This document shows positions 61,492 to 64,000 of a stretch of 64,000 nt of DNA, piece by piece. The notes under the pieces are model-generated. The model worked only from the letters and a program-made list of their open reading frames with translations, did not search any database and was not told the origin of the DNA. Made by a program: the position numbers and the translations under genes. Source of the DNA: CAYRGY01 sp964424075 (GTDB lineage: Bacteria > Patescibacteriota > Gracilibacteria > UBA1369); the NCBI GenBank assembly GCA_964424075.1, contig CAYRGY010000003.1:1-64000 (forward strand), given 5' to 3'. Each line of letters opens with the position of its first letter. Position 1 is the stretch's first letter.

Positions 61492-61848
61492 ATGATTTGG
61501 GCTCTACTGGGAATTTTAATCGGTATATTAATCGGTTTCACCGTAAACCTGTCTATTCCCATTGAACTTACCAAATATACGGCAGTGGTTATCATGGGAA
61601 CCCTCGACGCGCTTTTTGGAGCAATTAGAGCCGAAGCAACCAATGATAAATTTGATGGCAGCATCTTCATTTCGGGACTACTTTTCAACATTCTACTCTC
61701 AATTCTAATCACTGTACTTGGAGACAAATTAGGTCTAGATCTATATCTGGCGGCCGCATTCGTCTTCACATTCAGAATATTCACCAATGTCGGTACTACC
61801 CGTCGTTATTTATTGGAGAAGTATCTCGCCAAAAAAAGAAAAGAGTAA
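61492..61848 (+). CDS. sbp: Small basic protein family (DUF1290) membrane protein
   Basis: 118 aa, four membrane segments and a basic tail (AKKRKE). The DUF1290 signature is MGTLDALFGAIRAEATNDKF, followed by FRIFTNVGTTRRYLLEKY. In Firmicutes this gene lies between divIB/ftsQ and ftsA/ftsZ; here it follows ftsQ with a 1-bp gap and is likely in the same operon. Function in division is not defined. Confidence 0.88.
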   Translation: MIWALLGILIGILIGFTVNLSIPIELTKYTAVVIMGTLDALFGAIRAEATNDKFDGSIFISGLLFNILLSILITVLGDKLGLDLYLAAAFVFTFRIFTNVGTTRRYLLEKYLAKKRKE

Positions 61849-61887
61849 TCTGACAACCCTAAATTTGCTAATTTTGGCCTTGGATAA

Positions 61888-61916
61888 TTGTTTTTAGCGC
61901 TTTTTTCTGGTATAAT
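61888..61916 (+). promoter_or_regulatory. Promoter of the 61946 gene
   Basis: TTGTTT (61888-61893), 17-bp spacer and TATAAT (61911-61916) with a TGG extension (61908-61910), giving an extended -10 promoter. Confidence 0.7.
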
Positions 61917-61945
61917 TTAGAAAACAAATACATAAAAATTTAAAA

Positions 61946-62527
61946 ATGTCTCAATCATCAAAAATTGCCCTCCTCAAAGAGATACTGGAAAGCGCAGAAG
62001 CCTCAATTCGCTCAGCTAAAAACATGCTTAATGAATTGATCAGCGGAAAAGATTCAGGGCCGACCAAAATGGAACAAATGGCCGAGAAAGTCGGCACACA
62101 TACAAACACTGGTAAACAGCATATAATCGAAGGTGTCTTTGATGGTCAAAATATGGTCGGACCGGATAAAAAGGTTTATTCTGTCCCGGCTAACTACGCT
62201 TCCAAATCCAAGCTAATTCAAGGCGACGTCCTAAAACTAACCATCACTGAAGACGGCACCTTTCTTTATAAACAAATCGGACCTGTACAAAGACAAAAAA
62301 TTGTTGGTGTCCTCACCTATGACGATGGTCAGTATCGTGTAATTGCCAAAGGAAAATCCTTTAAAGTCCTGCTGGCCTCAGTCACATACTTTAAAGCTGA
62401 AATTGGCGATAGAGTGACAATCATTGTGCCTGAACTGGAAGAAAGTGAATGGGCGGCTATTGAAAATGTGCTTCCCAAGGTAGATGGAGATGAAGAATTT
62501 CCAGAGGATGAGTTTAGCGAAAGCTAA
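61946..62527 (+). CDS. Conserved-looking unknown protein
   Basis: 193 aa. The N-terminal about 35 residues are helical, then a region with beta-barrel-like character (VKLLASVTYFKAEIGDRVTI is not exact; see DRVTIIVPELEESEW near the end). Acidic C-terminus (EEFPEDEFSES). The KVYSVPANYASKSKLIQGD segment looks like an OB- or SH3-type beta domain. No signal peptide. Upstream of pilT with 45 bp between. Function unknown. Confidence 0.65.
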   Translation: MSQSSKIALLKEILESAEASIRSAKNMLNELISGKDSGPTKMEQMAEKVGTHTNTGKQHIIEGVFDGQNMVGPDKKVYSVPANYASKSKLIQGDVLKLTITEDGTFLYKQIGPVQRQKIVGVLTYDDGQYRVIAKGKSFKVLLASVTYFKAEIGDRVTIIVPELEESEWAAIENVLPKVDGDEEFPEDEFSES

Positions 62528-62572
62528 AAATATTCTCCTCAAATCAAAAATCAAAAAATAAAAAACAAAACA

Positions 62573-63625
62573 ATGGCTCAACTAGATAAAATCTTCCGCA
62601 CTGCGGTTCAATATAAAGCGTCGGATGTATACATAACCACCGGCTCCAAACCAATTCTTCGTATTAATGGTGACTTAGTCGCTATTGAAGAACATGAAAT
62701 TCTCAACAAAAAAGTAGCTGAAGACTATATTTTGGAAATTCTCAATGACCATCAAAAAGAAGAATTTGCCAATAAGCTGGAACTAGACATTTCCTACGAA
62801 TCATCCGGCATCGCCCGATTTCGTGTCAATATCTTCGTTCAACGTAAAGGAATTGCAGCAGCATTCCGTGTTATCCCCGAACAAGTTATCACTCTTGATG
62901 AACTGGGCCTTCCCGAACAGCTCAAAAGAATTTGTAAACAAGCAAATGGACTTGTTCTAGTCACAGGTTCCACCGGTTCAGGTAAATCAACCACAATGGC
63001 AGCCATGATCAACGAAGTAAACGAGAATTCCGCCGAACACATCATTACCATTGAAGATCCGATTGAGTACATTCATGAAAATAAAAAATCAATAATTGAA
63101 CAACGTGAAGTTGGATCCCACACACTTGGCTTCACTCCGGCACTACGTTCAGCACTTCGTGAAGACCCGGACGTCATTCTGGTCGGTGAAATGCGTGACC
63201 TGGAAACTATTCAACTTGCCTTAACAGCAGCTGAAACAGGACATTTAGTCTTTGGAACATTGCATACCAACGGCGCAGCCAAATCCATCGACCGTATCAT
63301 TGATGCTTTTCCAACTAATCAGCAAAACCAAATCCGTATGCAGCTTTCTGAAAGTCTCCAAGCTGTCGTATGGCAAACTTTGATGAAAACCAAAGATAAA
63401 GGAGGTCGTGTCGCCGCTCTGGAAATCATGCTTAATAACAACGCTGTAGCCAATATGATTCGTAAAAACAAAACTCATCAACTCGGATCAGCAATTGAAA
63501 CAGGTTATCGTGAAGGCATGCAAACCATGAAACGCTCCATTACTGACTTACTTGAAGCTGGCATCATCGACGAAGAAACCGCGCTCGCTCATATCCCTGA
63601 AGAAATCGAAAATGTTGTGGAATAA
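62573..63625 (+). CDS. pilT: Type IV pilus retraction ATPase PilT
   Basis: 350 aa. Walker A GSTGSGKST at 132-140, Asp box EDPIEYIHENK, Walker B with EDPDVILVGEMRD, His box GTLHTNGAAKSIDRIIDAFP. It powers pilus retraction, twitching and DNA uptake. N-terminal PAS-like domain normal for the family. Its 3' end overlaps the next start by 14 bp. Confidence 0.97.
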   Translation: MAQLDKIFRTAVQYKASDVYITTGSKPILRINGDLVAIEEHEILNKKVAEDYILEILNDHQKEEFANKLELDISYESSGIARFRVNIFVQRKGIAAAFRVIPEQVITLDELGLPEQLKRICKQANGLVLVTGSTGSGKSTTMAAMINEVNENSAEHIITIEDPIEYIHENKKSIIEQREVGSHTLGFTPALRSALREDPDVILVGEMRDLETIQLALTAAETGHLVFGTLHTNGAAKSIDRIIDAFPTNQQNQIRMQLSESLQAVVWQTLMKTKDKGGRVAALEIMLNNNAVANMIRKNKTHQLGSAIETGYREGMQTMKRSITDLLEAGIIDEETALAHIPEEIENVVE

Positions 63626-64000
63626 ACTAAAACGAGGGGTTGGTGTTTTGCTAGTATTACTAACAATTTTTAGTGTTTCAGATATCGTTTTGGCACAAAA
63701 GGGAGAGCGGTCATTACAAGATGAACTTGCTACCTATAAATCTGACGATACTGGACAATCCCCAGAAAAAATCGAAAATGACCTTGAATCCCAAGGAGGA
63801 ATTGATGAAATGTTGGAAACAGCGGAAAGCGAAGCCGCAGCATTAAGTTCAGCCTCTATTAATGAAGTTGAAAGCTACGAGTCTACAAAATTTCCTGTTA
63901 ATCCACTTCTAAACTACTCGGGGTCGCAAGGTACTCAAAAATCCGAATACTTAGAAGAAAATAAAAATCCCATCGGCGCATTTGTAGTCCAGATAATCAA
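63612..64000 (+). CDS. Exported protein, 3' end beyond window
   Basis: A frame from ATG 63612 runs open to the end of the window (about 129 codons). A signal peptide (residues 1-23, cleavage near VLAQK) is followed by an acidic low-complexity region with many Ser and Glu. It overlaps pilT by 14 bp, so it belongs to the pilT transcript and may be a pilus-linked exported factor. Family cannot be given from the visible part. Confidence 0.65.
   Translation, partial: MLWNKLKRGVGVLLVLLTIFSVSDIVLAQKGERSLQDELATYKSDDTGQSPEKIENDLESQGGIDEMLETAESEAAALSSASINEVESYESTKFPVNPLLNYSGSQGTQKSEYLEENKNPIGAFVVQII

Noticed and set aside
1..64000. Recoded UGA (Gracilibacteria/SR1 code)
   Set aside because: Several genes end in TGA at sensible places (arsR, the response regulator), and all frames are intact in the standard bacterial code.
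1..64000. tRNA or rRNA genes
   Set aside because: No GGTTCGAATCC-like T-arm with a matching cloverleaf and no rRNA core was noticed by eye; a tRNAscan run would decide.

Overview
The window is a scaffold from an AT-rich bacterium, probably a member of the Candidate Phyla Radiation (Patescibacteria), perhaps near Peregrinibacteria. The grounds are inference: short intergenic gaps, many unknown small exported proteins, almost no Shine-Dalgarno sequences (A/T-rich leaders instead), sugar metabolism built on transaldolase, transketolase and phosphoketolase, and a pilT plus ftsQ/sbp cell-envelope set. TGA is used as a stop, so this is not a UGA-recoding lineage. No rRNA, tRNA or CRISPR array was seen. 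A run of 100 N at 29962-30061 is a scaffold gap inside a tandem repeat.

Layout. 1-1426 (-): a gene open at the left edge, built of 25-residue DUF4116-type repeats. 1890-7082 (+): an ArsR-controlled thiol-redox and permease operon that looks like organoarsenical resistance. 7222-8406 (-): a DEAD-box helicase. 8852-10138 (+): a GC-richer nhaA, probably acquired. 10294-19902: envelope and unknown proteins, Maf, a lytic-transglycosylase-like lipoprotein between two paralogous small genes, and a BrkB-type membrane protein. 19972-21906 (+): a large SLH-domain surface protein ending at a strong two-way terminator.

21960-29460 (-) is the most interesting part. Two tandem small-RNA units, each with its own promoter and intrinsic terminator, share about 87 nt of almost identical sequence but have unrelated hairpin arms, and each is closed by an 8-bp inverted repeat. 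They lie directly upstream of a reverse transcriptase (RT), a 1059-aa MoxR-like AAA+ ATPase and a 648-aa HExxH peptidase/VWA protein, packed head to tail. It resembles a retron or another RT-RNA defence locus joined to a MoxR-VWA machine, with two RNAs serving one RT. I do not recognise it as a described system.

29510-38838 holds a GC-rich acidic-repeat gene with a structured leader, many unknown or exported small proteins, two gene remnants (one from the SRAP family) and a DUF389 membrane protein. 38929-41508 is clpB behind a CIRCE operator. 41658-46177 (-) is an alpha-glucan operon (glycosyltransferase, GH57, GH15). 46919-57876 is mostly central carbon metabolism: iPGM, then tal-pgi-tkt-LOG as one operon, then an HAD phosphatase with a phosphoketolase carrying a histone-H1-like tail. 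57977-64000 holds dus, a YgjP-type peptidase, a small basic protein, ftsQ, sbp, a conserved unknown, pilT and the start of an exported protein.
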